A DNA stretch of 64,000 nt from Bdellovibrio bacteriovorus str. Tiberius (GTDB taxonomy: Bacteria; Bdellovibrionota; Bdellovibrionia; Bdellovibrionales; Bdellovibrionaceae): assembly GCF_000317895.1 (NCBI RefSeq), contig NC_019567.1, positions 620,001-684,000 of the forward strand, in the 5' to 3' direction. This document shows, piece after piece, positions 1-7,334 of the stretch (the stretch's first letter is position 1; every line of letters begins with the position of its first letter). A model generated the notes under the pieces. That model searched no databases, was not told where the DNA came from, and was given only the letters and a program-made list of their open reading frames with translations. The position numbers and the translations under genes are program-made.

Positions 1-405
1 AAGATCCAGAAAAAAGAGCGCGACGAATTCACCAAAGATCTGGCGGACAAACGCAAGGCCTTCGCCAAAACGAAATCGACCTCTGACGAACGCAAAGAGT
101 TCTATGACGAACACGAATCCAAGCGCAAAGACTTCTACGAAAATCAGAAGGAAAAACGTGACCAGTTCGAGGCCGACATGCGCGACAAACGCAAAAACTT
201 CGATGACTACATCCGTTCAAAGACGGACGAATTCAATCAGCTTCACCGCGATTACACCAAGCGCTTTGATGAAAACAAAAAAGCCGTGGCTGATCAGAAG
301 AAACAAGCCGAGCTAAAAAAGAAACAGCAGCAGCAGGATCTGGATAAAGAATACGAAGCCATCCGCAAACAAGATCCAACGATCCTCGGACCTACCGGCG
401 AATAA
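1..405 (+). CDS. Charged coiled-coil protein with 11-residue repeats (3' part only)
   Basis: The gene enters from the left edge, so only its last 134 codons are seen; no start is available. The visible part is almost entirely Lys/Arg/Glu/Asp with periodic Phe. Phe occurs at visible residues 10, 21, 34, 45, 56, 67, 78 and 89, that is every 11 residues apart from one 13-residue step, usually in the setting KRxxF. Eleven-residue (hendecad) spacing is known for coiled coils with little or right-handed twist. A Lys/Gln-rich run and a short acidic tail follow. Function is unknown; a structural or filament-forming role is inference only. It converges on the DMT transporter gene, with a long imperfect hairpin between them. 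Confidence 0.85.
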   Translation, partial: KIQKKERDEFTKDLADKRKAFAKTKSTSDERKEFYDEHESKRKDFYENQKEKRDQFEADMRDKRKNFDDYIRSKTDEFNQLHRDYTKRFDENKKAVADQKKQAELKKKQQQQDLDKEYEAIRKQDPTILGPTGE

Positions 406-482
406 AAGGTGCCTGGTTGTTTTTTCTGGCTACGCAGCATCTAACGCAGGGTGGGCCTAAAAAAGAACCGGGAACCTTATTG
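405..482. repeat. Facing copies of a GGTNCC-type repeat forming a hairpin
   Basis: A 29-nt copy at 405-433 (core AAGGTGCCTGGTTG) faces an inverted, diverged copy at about 457-480 (core AGAACCGGGAACCTT). The arms pair with a few mismatches into a long hairpin between two convergent genes and reach the stop codon region of the transporter gene. A bidirectional terminator is the simplest role. Related copies lie near 1352, 55001 and 61386. Confidence 0.6.
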
Positions 483-1319
483 TCTGTCGGTAAAAAGAAG
501 TGCCAGCGAGGCACCGATGATCATCAGGCCGCTGACAACGACCCACAGGGTGATCGGCTGGCCGAAAAGAATTGCGGCGAAGGCGATTGCGTAAACGGGT
601 TCCAGGGCGATGAAGCCGCTGCAGGTTTTGGCTGACAGGCGGCTCAGAGCAAACAGATACAACTGATGCATCAATGCGGTTGTGACCACTCCTAAAACTA
701 CCAACCACATCCAGTCAGAGCCTCGTTCCGGCGCAGGTCCCATGAATCCCAAAAAGGGCAGCATGCTGACCACGACCACAATATTTTGAACAAATGAAAT
801 GGTGATTGGTCTCATGTACAAGGTCAGGCTTTTGGCGAATACTCCGAAAAAGGCAAAGGCCAGGGCCGAAGTAAGACCGATGACGGTGCCAAACAGTTTT
901 GCACCTTCGGCTTTCACATCCACAAGCATTCCGACGGCGATAACGATGACAGCGCCTGCGGCGATCTCAATCAGGTTGGGCCATGACTTCGCGCGGATAC
1001 TTTGCAGCAGAATCGTGAACAGCGGGAAGGTCGCAAAGGTCAGAGTCGCAATGGCGATATCAGCCATTTGAACCGAAGCAAAAAAGCTGACCCAGTGATA
1101 GCTCAGGAGAACACCGGTGATCACCAAAGGCTTTAGATGATTTTTTGCCGACGTCAGATTCAGGCCGCCAACAGTGAATGCATAGAAAAACAAAGTGATA
1201 GCCGCGAACAATCCCCGTGCCCCCACAATCCAAAATGGCGAAGCATGAAGCTCTCCGAAAAGAGCGGCGGAGCCAAAGATGATTGCTGCAAGATTGATTG
1301 CGATAAGACCAGCGTTCAT
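477..1319 (-). CDS. EamA/DMT-family transporter
   Basis: A 280-residue, very hydrophobic protein with about ten predicted membrane segments arranged as two similar halves, the usual size and form of drug/metabolite transporter (EamA/RhaT-like) inner-membrane permeases. The second half contains the typical stretch ALEPVYAIAFAAILFGQP. The substrate cannot be told from sequence; relatives export amino acids, sugars or drugs. The ATG at 1319 begins MNAGLIAINLAAIIFGSAAL, matching a family N-terminus, although no strong Shine-Dalgarno sequence precedes it. The gene ends inside the GGTNCC-type repeat pair. It lies downstream of the PilZ gene on the same strand, about 60 bases after its stop. Confidence 0.85.
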   Translation of the reverse strand: MNAGLIAINLAAIIFGSAALFGELHASPFWIVGARGLFAAITLFFYAFTVGGLNLTSAKNHLKPLVITGVLLSYHWVSFFASVQMADIAIATLTFATFPLFTILLQSIRAKSWPNLIEIAAGAVIVIAVGMLVDVKAEGAKLFGTVIGLTSALAFAFFGVFAKSLTLYMRPITISFVQNIVVVVSMLPFLGFMGPAPERGSDWMWLVVLGVVTTALMHQLYLFALSRLSAKTCSGFIALEPVYAIAFAAILFGQPITLWVVVSGLMIIGASLALLFTDRQ

Positions 1320-1351
1320 ACCGGGCCATTGAACACTTGATGAAGCGCTGT

Positions 1352-1382
1352 AGACCCGAAAAAGAACCGGGAACCTTTTTTA
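1352..1382 (-). repeat. GGTNCC-type repeat copy overlapping a stop codon
   Basis: This copy contains AAAAAGAACCGGGAACCTT, a 19-nt match to the copy at about 460-478. It contains a small CCCG...CGGG hairpin and covers the stop codon of the PilZ gene at 1380-1382, as the other copy covers the transporter stop. Confidence 0.55.
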
Positions 1383-2057
1383 GCGGCGGAAGACTTCTTT
1401 GTGGATTTCCAGGGTGATGGCGAAGAGTTTGTTTTCCAGGATTGCTGACAATGGAGTGAACTCGATGCCGAAGGTTTGGATGACCTTGTTGCCGTCGTCG
1501 ACTTTAATGTGGCGGACTTCGCCCTGCACTTCGATGGGACTGCGTTTGCCGATCAGGAGGTGACCTGTGACCTTGTCGCCCATCTTTAATAGCGGAGCAT
1601 CCAGTTTATAGACGACTCGGCAACCCTGACCGCTCAGGTCGGCCAATTGGCCGGTGATCTTCTGTGGTTTATCGTTCACCAGAATAATATTATAGAAAGC
1701 CTGATAGCCGTCAGGGATGTGCACGCGATAGTTCTGGCGACGCTGCAGGTGATACAGCTCCTGCGGAACCGGGATCAGCACCTTGCCGTTTACGACTTGC
1801 GCTTTGCTTTGGAAGTAGTACTTTTCACCACCCAAAAAGAAGTGGCCCAGATATTCTTCCTGATCTTTCATCAGTGTCGGGGATTCAAAAGTGCATTCCA
1901 AAGCCTGATGTTTGGAATTGAACAGAACGACCTTCAACTTGCAGATGGAATCTTCCGTGCCCTTGCACAGGAATTCGCCGCGGGCTTTGGCCATATCATC
2001 CCAAAGTTTTGCTTTTTCATCAGCGCGGGCTATGAGCTTGAAGGTGCTTTGATCCAT
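1380..2057 (-). CDS. YcgR-like PilZ protein, predicted c-di-GMP receptor
   Basis: A 225-residue cytosolic protein. Residues about 1-100 look like the beta-rich YcgR/flagellar-brake N-terminal domain. Residues about 104-220 form a PilZ domain with both c-di-GMP signatures: RRQNYR at 106-111 (RxxxR) and DLSGQG at 140-145 (D/NxSxxG). In the YcgR family c-di-GMP binding brakes flagellar rotation; whether that holds here is inference. The start overlaps the end of the upstream methyltransferase gene by 28 nt, implying co-transcription and probably translational coupling. Its stop codon sits inside a repeat copy. Confidence 0.9.
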   Translation of the reverse strand: MDQSTFKLIARADEKAKLWDDMAKARGEFLCKGTEDSICKLKVVLFNSKHQALECTFESPTLMKDQEEYLGHFFLGGEKYYFQSKAQVVNGKVLIPVPQELYHLQRRQNYRVHIPDGYQAFYNIILVNDKPQKITGQLADLSGQGCRVVYKLDAPLLKMGDKVTGHLLIGKRSPIEVQGEVRHIKVDDGNKVIQTFGIEFTPLSAILENKLFAITLEIHKEVFRR

Positions 2058-2932
2058 ACCGTGACCTCGTGCTTGTTGTGGTGCAAGTGCTGTATACGTA
2101 CATTATCGAGCGCCAGAAACTTTTTCAAAGTCTCGTAGTCGGTCTTACCTTGGAATTTTATCGTGCAAACGAAGTTTGAGCAAAGTCCTGAAGCTTGCCA
2201 ATTTTGAACTAACTCGAGCAATTTCTCGGGATAGCAGATGATGTCCGAGAAGAACCAATCAATGGCCCCAATGTCCTCGGGCTTTACGTTAAAGGCATTG
2301 GTCTTCATGAACTTCACGCCGGGCAATGCGGCGATATGTGGTTCCAGCGGGGCGCGGTCGATACTGACGACCTCACAACCCACGGTTTGCAGCACCCACG
2401 TCCAGCCCCCGGGGCAGCTTCCGAAGTCCACGACTCGTTGCCCTTTTTTGGGCTTGATGCCATGGACGGTGAATAGCTCCCACAGTTTCAGGTAGGCGCG
2501 AGACGGAGGATTCTTTTTGTCTTCATTGAACTGAATGTCCCCCAACGGAAATGGAGAGTTCGTCGTTGGCGAAGCCAGCAGCGTGTTTTTATCCAGCAGC
2601 ATCCACGCACCCAGATTGTTTTCTGGAAGTGGATCCAGGAAGTTAATCACACGCGGGCGCAGCTTCGGCAGCTGATCCTGGATCAATTGGGCTCGGCGGT
2701 GATTTTCGATAGTGTAGGGGGCCCACAGTTTGCCTAAAGCTTTTAAAGCCTTGGCGGCCTGGGTGATGGATTCAAAAGGAATGATTTCGGCATCAAGCCA
2801 AATATTTTGGGCCCATACAGGATTCTGCAGGGGCCCATCAGTAAGTACCAGATTTCCGTGAACTGATTTTACGTATTTAAGTTCTTCCAGAAGATCAGGC
2901 AGAAATTTTTCCGGGGCAAGATAAGCGATCAT
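2030..2932 (-). CDS. RlmM-like 23S rRNA 2'-O-methyltransferase
   Basis: A 300-residue protein with a C-terminal FtsJ/RrmJ-type Rossmann methyltransferase domain. It shows the SAM-binding motif DFGSCPGGWTW at residues 169-179, a preceding SRAYLKL segment whose Lys (about 149) fits the catalytic tetrad, then FSD, CTIK and HEVTV segments supplying the remaining K-D-K-E residues. The N-terminal 130 residues resemble the RlmM accessory region, and RlmM methylates C2498 of 23S rRNA. E. coli RlmM is longer (366 residues), so the exact target is uncertain. Its ATG overlaps the stop of the upstream small gene (ATGA), and it overlaps the PilZ gene downstream, giving a three-gene transcription unit. Confidence 0.8.
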   Translation of the reverse strand: MIAYLAPEKFLPDLLEELKYVKSVHGNLVLTDGPLQNPVWAQNIWLDAEIIPFESITQAAKALKALGKLWAPYTIENHRRAQLIQDQLPKLRPRVINFLDPLPENNLGAWMLLDKNTLLASPTTNSPFPLGDIQFNEDKKNPPSRAYLKLWELFTVHGIKPKKGQRVVDFGSCPGGWTWVLQTVGCEVVSIDRAPLEPHIAALPGVKFMKTNAFNVKPEDIGAIDWFFSDIICYPEKLLELVQNWQASGLCSNFVCTIKFQGKTDYETLKKFLALDNVRIQHLHHNKHEVTVWIKAPSSS

Positions 2933-3231
2933 GCCGCCTTAGTTGCCACAGCCGGAGTCAGAAGTCCACGGTTATCCCAAACAACCATGCAGTCTGCCCA
3001 GAACTTCTCTTTTAGTTTTACATCAGAAGGACCCATTTTCACTTTTGGGAAATCCTGTTTTTCAAAGTGTTCAGTGAACTGGGATTCGTTGCACGCGCGA
3101 ACCACTTTCATCATCAGATTAAAGTGCGCTTCAGTGAACGGCTTGTTGTCCACGAGCATTTTTCTGAGACCGCCCTCTGGAGTATGCAGAAGGAAATTAA
3201 AGAGGTTCGGTACATCATATTTTTGACTCAT
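2929..3231 (-). CDS. Conserved-looking 100-residue protein, first gene of the rRNA-methyltransferase unit
   Basis: I do not recognise a family. The start at 3231 (MSQKYDVPNLFNFLL) is chosen because GGGAG lies just upstream; the longer open frame to 3366 lacks a ribosome binding site. The protein is soluble, without a signal peptide. It ends ATGA, overlapping the methyltransferase start by 4 nt, so the two are probably translated together. A sigma-28-like promoter (3269-3295, minus strand) lies about 40 nt upstream of the start. Motility-linked expression of an rRNA methyltransferase/PilZ unit would follow if that promoter is real. Confidence 0.7.
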   Translation of the reverse strand: MSQKYDVPNLFNFLLHTPEGGLRKMLVDNKPFTEAHFNLMMKVVRACNESQFTEHFEKQDFPKVKMGPSDVKLKEKFWADCMVVWDNRGLLTPAVATKAA

Positions 3232-3268
3232 ATTGAGACTCCCTTTTTGTTGTTTACCTACCCCTTTA

Positions 3269-3295
3269 TTATCGGAGGACCCTTGGCAGTTCTTA
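3269..3295 (-). promoter_or_regulatory. Sigma-28-like promoter, TAAG-N15-TCCGATAA
   Basis: On the minus strand TAAG (3295-3292) is followed after exactly 15 nt by TCCGATAA (3276-3269). The known FliA consensus is TAAA-N15-GCCGATAA; each element has one mismatch. It points to the gene starting at 3231 and leaves a leader of about 30 nt with a normal Shine-Dalgarno sequence. Confidence 0.45.
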
Positions 3296-3377
3296 AACAC
3301 AAAGTACGGTCCTAGGTCCAGAGCGTTTCTGTTTATTAATTTTTCAGTTTTCCCGGACTTTACCAAGATCCTGAAAA

Positions 3378-3398
3378 CTGGACCTTAAAATGGTCCAG
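3378..3398. promoter_or_regulatory. Perfect 7-bp inverted repeat in a divergent promoter region
   Basis: CTGGACC and GGTCCAG are separated by TTAAAAT, 41 nt before the start of the secreted protein gene at 3439. It could be an operator or a leader hairpin; nothing in the sequence identifies the regulator. Confidence 0.3.
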
Positions 3399-3438
3399 AA
3401 CGCCTTTAGTCGCGCGACCTAACTCCGATCTAGGAGGT

Positions 3439-4665
3439 ATGAAAACACAAAAAAGCACAACCAACATCCTGATGGCTCTTCTAGTAACAACAACCGTTTC
3501 CTCCACGACCTTCGCCATGGCGAAGAAGCCGGTGAACTCTGGCGGTGGCAGTAACGCAGGCACAACTCCTCCTGCTACGACGCCTCCGACAACAACTCCA
3601 CCAACGACAACCCCTCCGGTTCGTGAACCAGCGGCGGTGACTGATTCCATCACTCCAGAAGGTTTCAACGTCTTTACCGAAGTTGCTTACCCGGTCGGTG
3701 GTGTGGTCGATACAAAATACAGTAACTACCGCGAACTTCTGCCAGTGCGTAATGCTCAGGAAGCTCATGCCACAGATAAATGTGACACAAATCTGGATAC
3801 AAACGACCGTTTTGCAGATCGTATCGCTTACGCGGTTGAACTGAAAATGCAGCCAAGCAAAGCGCAGCTGGGTTATGTGGCTTCTTATTTCAACCTGAAT
3901 AAAGACGTGAACACATATCTGCCAAACAGTTTGATTTCACATCCACTGTGTAACGTGACGTCCTCGACTTTGAACACGACCTTTGCGGGTAAAAATGTTC
4001 CAGGTGCAGCGACGATCAAAAAGATTAATGATTTCACAAATCTGATGAACGGCTATCGCCGTGAAGCTTTGTCCGGCAACCGCGAAGGTTACGTGAAAGC
4101 TTCCAAGTTGTGGTCCAAGTTCATGATGTGTCTGTCTTACATGGAGTCTTTGACGACAGCAGACACCGCGAAAGCTCAGAAAGTGGCGGATAAGTATGGT
4201 CCATCCGGCTATCGCCGCCCAGCAGGTGTGAACTTCTATGAAGATCCAAATCAGCCGGCGGAATCCCGCTTGAACATCGGTCTGTTCCAGTTCACTCCGG
4301 ATGCTGGTGGTAATATCCAGGCTTGTATCCGTGAATGGAATCAGTTGTACCCTAAGTGCGGTATCAAAACGAATGCATCCCAGTCTGAACTGATCCGTGT
4401 ATTGGGAAGCTCATTGCAAACCTTCAATGCCTTCTGTGCGGCAGCGAAAGTGACTGGCAGTTTCGCGGTTCAGGTGAATGCAACAAGTTCCAAGAACACG
4501 CACCCGTACAACGTGACTTCCAGCGGTTCTTTGAAAGCACCGGCAGAGCGTTGCGTAAGCCCGCACATGTCCGTGGGCAGATCTTACAACCACTTCGGTC
4601 CGTTCCAGAACACATCTGGTTTCACTCTGGACAACATCATCAGCTGTACAATGGCCGGTGAGTAG
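3439..4665 (+). CDS. Secreted protein with Thr/Pro linker and possible lysozyme-like domain
   Basis: A 408-residue exported protein. Residues 1-28 are a signal peptide (MKTQKSTTNILMALLVTTTV, then a site near AMA-KK). Residues about 33-62 are a low-complexity Gly/Ser and TTPP-repeat linker. The remaining part has even-spaced Cys residues and contains CLSYMES (Glu at 236) followed by GLFQF at 281-285. This pair resembles the catalytic Glu and GLMQ motif of lytic transglycosylase or lysozyme folds, so peptidoglycan cleavage is possible but not proven; the spacing of about 45 residues is longer than usual. The start is odd: AGGAGG at 3432-3437 leaves only one base before the ATG, yet the signal peptide supports this Met. 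Confidence 0.75.
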   Translation: MKTQKSTTNILMALLVTTTVSSTTFAMAKKPVNSGGGSNAGTTPPATTPPTTTPPTTTPPVREPAAVTDSITPEGFNVFTEVAYPVGGVVDTKYSNYRELLPVRNAQEAHATDKCDTNLDTNDRFADRIAYAVELKMQPSKAQLGYVASYFNLNKDVNTYLPNSLISHPLCNVTSSTLNTTFAGKNVPGAATIKKINDFTNLMNGYRREALSGNREGYVKASKLWSKFMMCLSYMESLTTADTAKAQKVADKYGPSGYRRPAGVNFYEDPNQPAESRLNIGLFQFTPDAGGNIQACIREWNQLYPKCGIKTNASQSELIRVLGSSLQTFNAFCAAAKVTGSFAVQVNATSSKNTHPYNVTSSGSLKAPAERCVSPHMSVGRSYNHFGPFQNTSGFTLDNIISCTMAGE

Positions 4666-4696
4666 TAAAAATTTAAAAATTGGTAGTGTGAAAAAG

Positions 4697-4728
4697 AAAA
4701 AGCCCGCTGTTGTAAGCGGGCTTTTTTA
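4697..4728. terminator. Bidirectional intrinsic terminator
   Basis: AGCCCGCT (4701-4708) pairs with AGCGGGCT (4715-4722) across a 6-nt loop, with an A-tract before and a T-tract after. It serves the convergent genes ending at 4665 and 4730. Confidence 0.9.
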
Positions 4729-4729
4729 T

Positions 4730-5257
4730 TTATTCGGCAGCAGGTTTGTGGCCGATTTCTTTCATTTGTTTGATCAGTCTTTCGAAGTAGCCGTTGATCT
4801 GATCTTTTTCCTGGGATGGGAATTCACTCCAGAATTTATTGATGCGGGTTTGATACTCCGGCAGGATCTCGCCGGTTTGTTTCTTGCCCTTTTCAGTCAG
4901 CTTGATCACGTAAGAACGGCCGTCTTTTTCGTGCGTAGTTCTTTGTACGATTTCGGACTTTTCAAGGCTGTTGATCAGACCTGAAATAGTGGCTTGAGTC
5001 ACACCCACCATCTGCGCCAACTCAGAAGGCATCAGACCGTCCACATATTTGTTCAGCAAAATCATCAGCGTGAAACGACCTGAGGACAAACTGTACTGCG
5101 AGAAAAATTTGTCCAGATTGATTTCAAACTCCGTGGTGATTTTGCGCAAAAGAATATGCGAGTACCAAGCCTCGGGATTTACCTGAGGATAAAGAACACC
5201 AGCCTCTTCTTGAATGGCTTCACGGGAGGGGATTTCGGTAAGGAACAGCTTTGCCAT
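4730..5257 (-). CDS. MarR-family transcriptional regulator
   Basis: A 175-residue protein with a winged helix-turn-helix core in residues about 60-130: GLMPSELAQMVGVTQATISG is the recognition helix region, followed by the wing segment RTTHEKDGRSYVIKLTEKGK, which is diagnostic of MarR proteins. These bind palindromic operators as dimers and often respond to phenolic or oxidative signals; the ligand is unknown here. The ATG at 5257 is chosen over an earlier one at 5281 because AGGAGG lies 4 nt upstream. No obvious target gene sits divergently next to it, so autoregulation or a distant target is likely. Confidence 0.9.
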   Translation of the reverse strand: MAKLFLTEIPSREAIQEEAGVLYPQVNPEAWYSHILLRKITTEFEINLDKFFSQYSLSSGRFTLMILLNKYVDGLMPSELAQMVGVTQATISGLINSLEKSEIVQRTTHEKDGRSYVIKLTEKGKKQTGEILPEYQTRINKFWSEFPSQEKDQINGYFERLIKQMKEIGHKPAAE

Positions 5258-5417
5258 AGAACCTCCTAGAACTGTCAGCAAGCATATTTAAGCTACCTTA
5301 CTATTTTAATTAGGGGGCTAATAGGTGGCAAGTAAAAGGACGCAAAAAAACTATTAGTTTGCTCACCTTTTTGTGCTCATTATGCGCTCATTTCGAGATG
5401 AGATTTTCCTGACGAAA

Positions 5418-5454
5418 ATAAAAAAAAGGAAGAAGTGTTGAAGCACTTCTTCCT
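5418..5454 (-). terminator. Intrinsic terminator of the 131-residue secreted protein gene
   Basis: GGAAGAAGTG (5428-5437) pairs with CACTTCTTCC (5444-5453). On the minus strand the stem is followed by a run of T (5420-5427). Confidence 0.85.
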
Positions 5455-5483
5455 GCAAGTGAACTGAGAATTGTGTGGAGCAA

Positions 5484-5879
5484 TTATTCCAGAGTGTAAA
5501 CGATCACTTTCACGAAATCTTTATCGCTCAAAGATCTTTCCAGACATGCGCGGGAAGTTTCAAAAGTGGATGGGGATTTTGTACCGGAGAAAGTGATCAG
5601 CACAACGCCGTTCATCGCTTCGCCCACCACCTGACAACGGTCGTCCATCAGTTTCAGAACGCGGCCTTTGGTTACAGGAAGCTCTCCGTCAGTTGTGAAC
5701 TTGATAGCGCAAGAAAAGAAGCTTTGAGGTTTGTCCGTAGCCCCAGAAACATTTTTCAAGCACGTGTTGTAAAGGTTGGAGATTTCTCTTTCAACAGCGA
5801 TGATGTTTCCGACTTTACGGTCAGAAGCTTGTGCAGAGAAAGCCACTAGCAAAGAAGCGATAGCAAAAAACAGTTTCAT
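5484..5879 (-). CDS. Small secreted protein, unknown function
   Basis: A 131-residue protein with a clear signal peptide (MKLFFAIASLLVAFSAQA, cleavage before SDRK). The mature part of about 113 residues has four Cys, enough for two disulfides, and no family I recognise. The start is supported by GGAGG a few bases upstream of the ATG. The gene is monocistronic, with its own terminator at 5418-5454. A periplasmic or exported role is implied by the signal peptide only. Confidence 0.75.
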   Translation of the reverse strand: MKLFFAIASLLVAFSAQASDRKVGNIIAVEREISNLYNTCLKNVSGATDKPQSFFSCAIKFTTDGELPVTKGRVLKLMDDRCQVVGEAMNGVVLITFSGTKSPSTFETSRACLERSLSDKDFVKVIVYTLE

Positions 5880-5971
5880 AAATCCTCCGGTTATTTTAGG
5901 AACGTAAACAGCCTTTCACCGTTTTCTTCCGGATTAAAGCCTTTAGGCAGCGTGTCGGGGAATCTAGTGTT

Positions 5972-6478
5972 TCAATTTCCTAGTCGATCCTTGATTTTGT
6001 CGATTCCAGCTTGAGCGCACTGGTCGTCCAAAGGACCGCCTGGAGCACCACCCACACCAATAGCACCAATGACGATACTGCCAGCTCGAATGGGAAGGCC
6101 CCCGCCGAGCAATAGGAATCCGTCAATGGCGCCAAGATTTTGAGCGGCAGGATTGCTTTGAGATGCTGCAAGCATTGCGGAGGTTCCGTTCTTTGCTGAA
6201 GCGGACGTGTAGGCTTTGCGGCGGCTGGCATCGACGGTATGAGGGCCCGCGCCATCGGCGCGAAACATGGCTTTAACGTCGCCTGCCTTATCGACGACGG
6301 TAGCGGCCACTTGATAGCCCTTGGTTGCGCAGTTGGCGACAGCTTCTTTGGCCGCTTCTTCAGCCAAAGCCAGAGTGATATTGGATTCGATTTTAAAGCC
6401 TGCAGACGGCGAGGCAGCATAAGCCAGAGGACTTGCCACCACCAAAGCCACAGACAGAGCGGCGATGCGTTTGTTCAT
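5972..6478 (-). CDS. GlcG/HbpS-family (DUF336) exported protein
   Basis: A 168-residue protein with a signal peptide (MNKRIAALSVALVVASPLAY, site near AYA-AS). The mature part matches the GlcG/HbpS fold, including VVDKAGDVKAMFRADGAGPH, RRKAYTSASA and a Gly-rich end (GLPIRAGSIVIGAIGVGGAP). Some members bind haem and sense redox state (HbpS); others, such as GlcG, are of uncertain function. No partner sensor kinase is adjacent, so haem binding is a possibility rather than a prediction. AGGAG precedes the start. It is transcribed away from the secreted protein gene on the same strand, with about 90 nt between. Confidence 0.85.
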   Translation of the reverse strand: MNKRIAALSVALVVASPLAYAASPSAGFKIESNITLALAEEAAKEAVANCATKGYQVAATVVDKAGDVKAMFRADGAGPHTVDASRRKAYTSASAKNGTSAMLAASQSNPAAQNLGAIDGFLLLGGGLPIRAGSIVIGAIGVGGAPGGPLDDQCAQAGIDKIKDRLGN

Positions 6479-6550
6479 AAGGTCTCCTAAGGGTGAGGAG
6501 AAAATCTTAGAACTTTTAAAAGGCCCTCTGCAAAGAAAGCCCTCGTGTAT

Positions 6551-7309
6551 TTAAACAGAATCAGGAATGGTCACGATCAGGGCGCGGTCCTTCAGAACCA
6601 CCATCGTGTGCTCGAACTGAGCGGTGCGATGTTCTTTGCCGGCCACCAGTGTCCAGTTGTCGGGTTCTTCATCGACGAATCTTGCGCCGGTGGAAACGAA
6701 AGGCTCAATGGTGATGACATGGCCTTCCTTCAGCTTTCGTTTGTCGTTTTTGTCAAAGTAACCCGCGATGAATTTCGGTTCTTCGTGCAGGCCGCGGCCC
6801 ACACCATGACTGCCCAGATTTTCAATAACGGTGTAACCGTGGGACTTGGCGACTTTTTCGATGTTATAGCCGATCACATTGATCAGCTCGCCGGCTTTCA
6901 CGGCCTTGATAGCCGTGTCGAGTGCCAGACGGGTGACTTTCAAAAGCTCTTCATCAGTTTTTTTTGCCGGAGGCACGATGAAGGATCCGCCGTTGTCGGC
7001 AAAGTAGCCGCCGAATTCAGCCGACACGTCGATGTTGATCAGGTCGCCGGCTTTGATGATCTTCTTGTCAGAGGGCACGCCGTGGGCGACTTCGTGATTC
7101 AGGCTGATGCAGTTGTAGCCCGGGAAGTTGTACGTTGCCATGGGACCGGACTTGGCGCCATGAAGCTCCAGATACTGGCCACCGAGATTGTCCAGTTCTT
7201 TGGTGCTCATGCCGGGTTCCATTTTGCGGGCCATGTACTGCAGGCAGTTGGCGACGATTTTCCCGATTTTTTTAAGACCTTCCAGGTCGGCTTCTGTCTT
7301 TACGATCAT
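6551..7309 (-). CDS. map: Type I methionine aminopeptidase
   Basis: A 252-residue cytosolic metalloprotease that removes the initiator Met from nascent proteins with small second residues. The pita-bread fold residues are visible: NHEVAHGVP with the substrate-binding His, the metal ligands Asp in INIDVSAEFGGYFADNGG, the His in SHGVGRGLHEEP, Glu in TIEPF and Glu in AQFEHTMVV. Length matches the bacterial family. The start at 7309 lies only 25 nt from the divergent start of the NAD(P)H-hydrate dehydratase gene, so the two promoters must overlap each other or the coding regions. Confidence 0.95.
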   Translation of the reverse strand: MIVKTEADLEGLKKIGKIVANCLQYMARKMEPGMSTKELDNLGGQYLELHGAKSGPMATYNFPGYNCISLNHEVAHGVPSDKKIIKAGDLINIDVSAEFGGYFADNGGSFIVPPAKKTDEELLKVTRLALDTAIKAVKAGELINVIGYNIEKVAKSHGYTVIENLGSHGVGRGLHEEPKFIAGYFDKNDKRKLKEGHVITIEPFVSTGARFVDEEPDNWTLVAGKEHRTAQFEHTMVVLKDRALIVTIPDSV

Positions 7310-7334
7310 GGATTTGGTTTATACACTAAGGTTT

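Noticed and set aside
405-482. Insertion sequence ends flanking the DMT gene
   Set aside because: The repeats are short and hairpin-forming, with no transposase and no target duplication; two lie at stop codons rather than at element ends.
7188-7334. Upstream extension of the NAD(P)H-hydrate dehydratase frame
   Set aside because: It runs antisense through the start of map; the family N-terminus and AAGG support the ATG at 7335.
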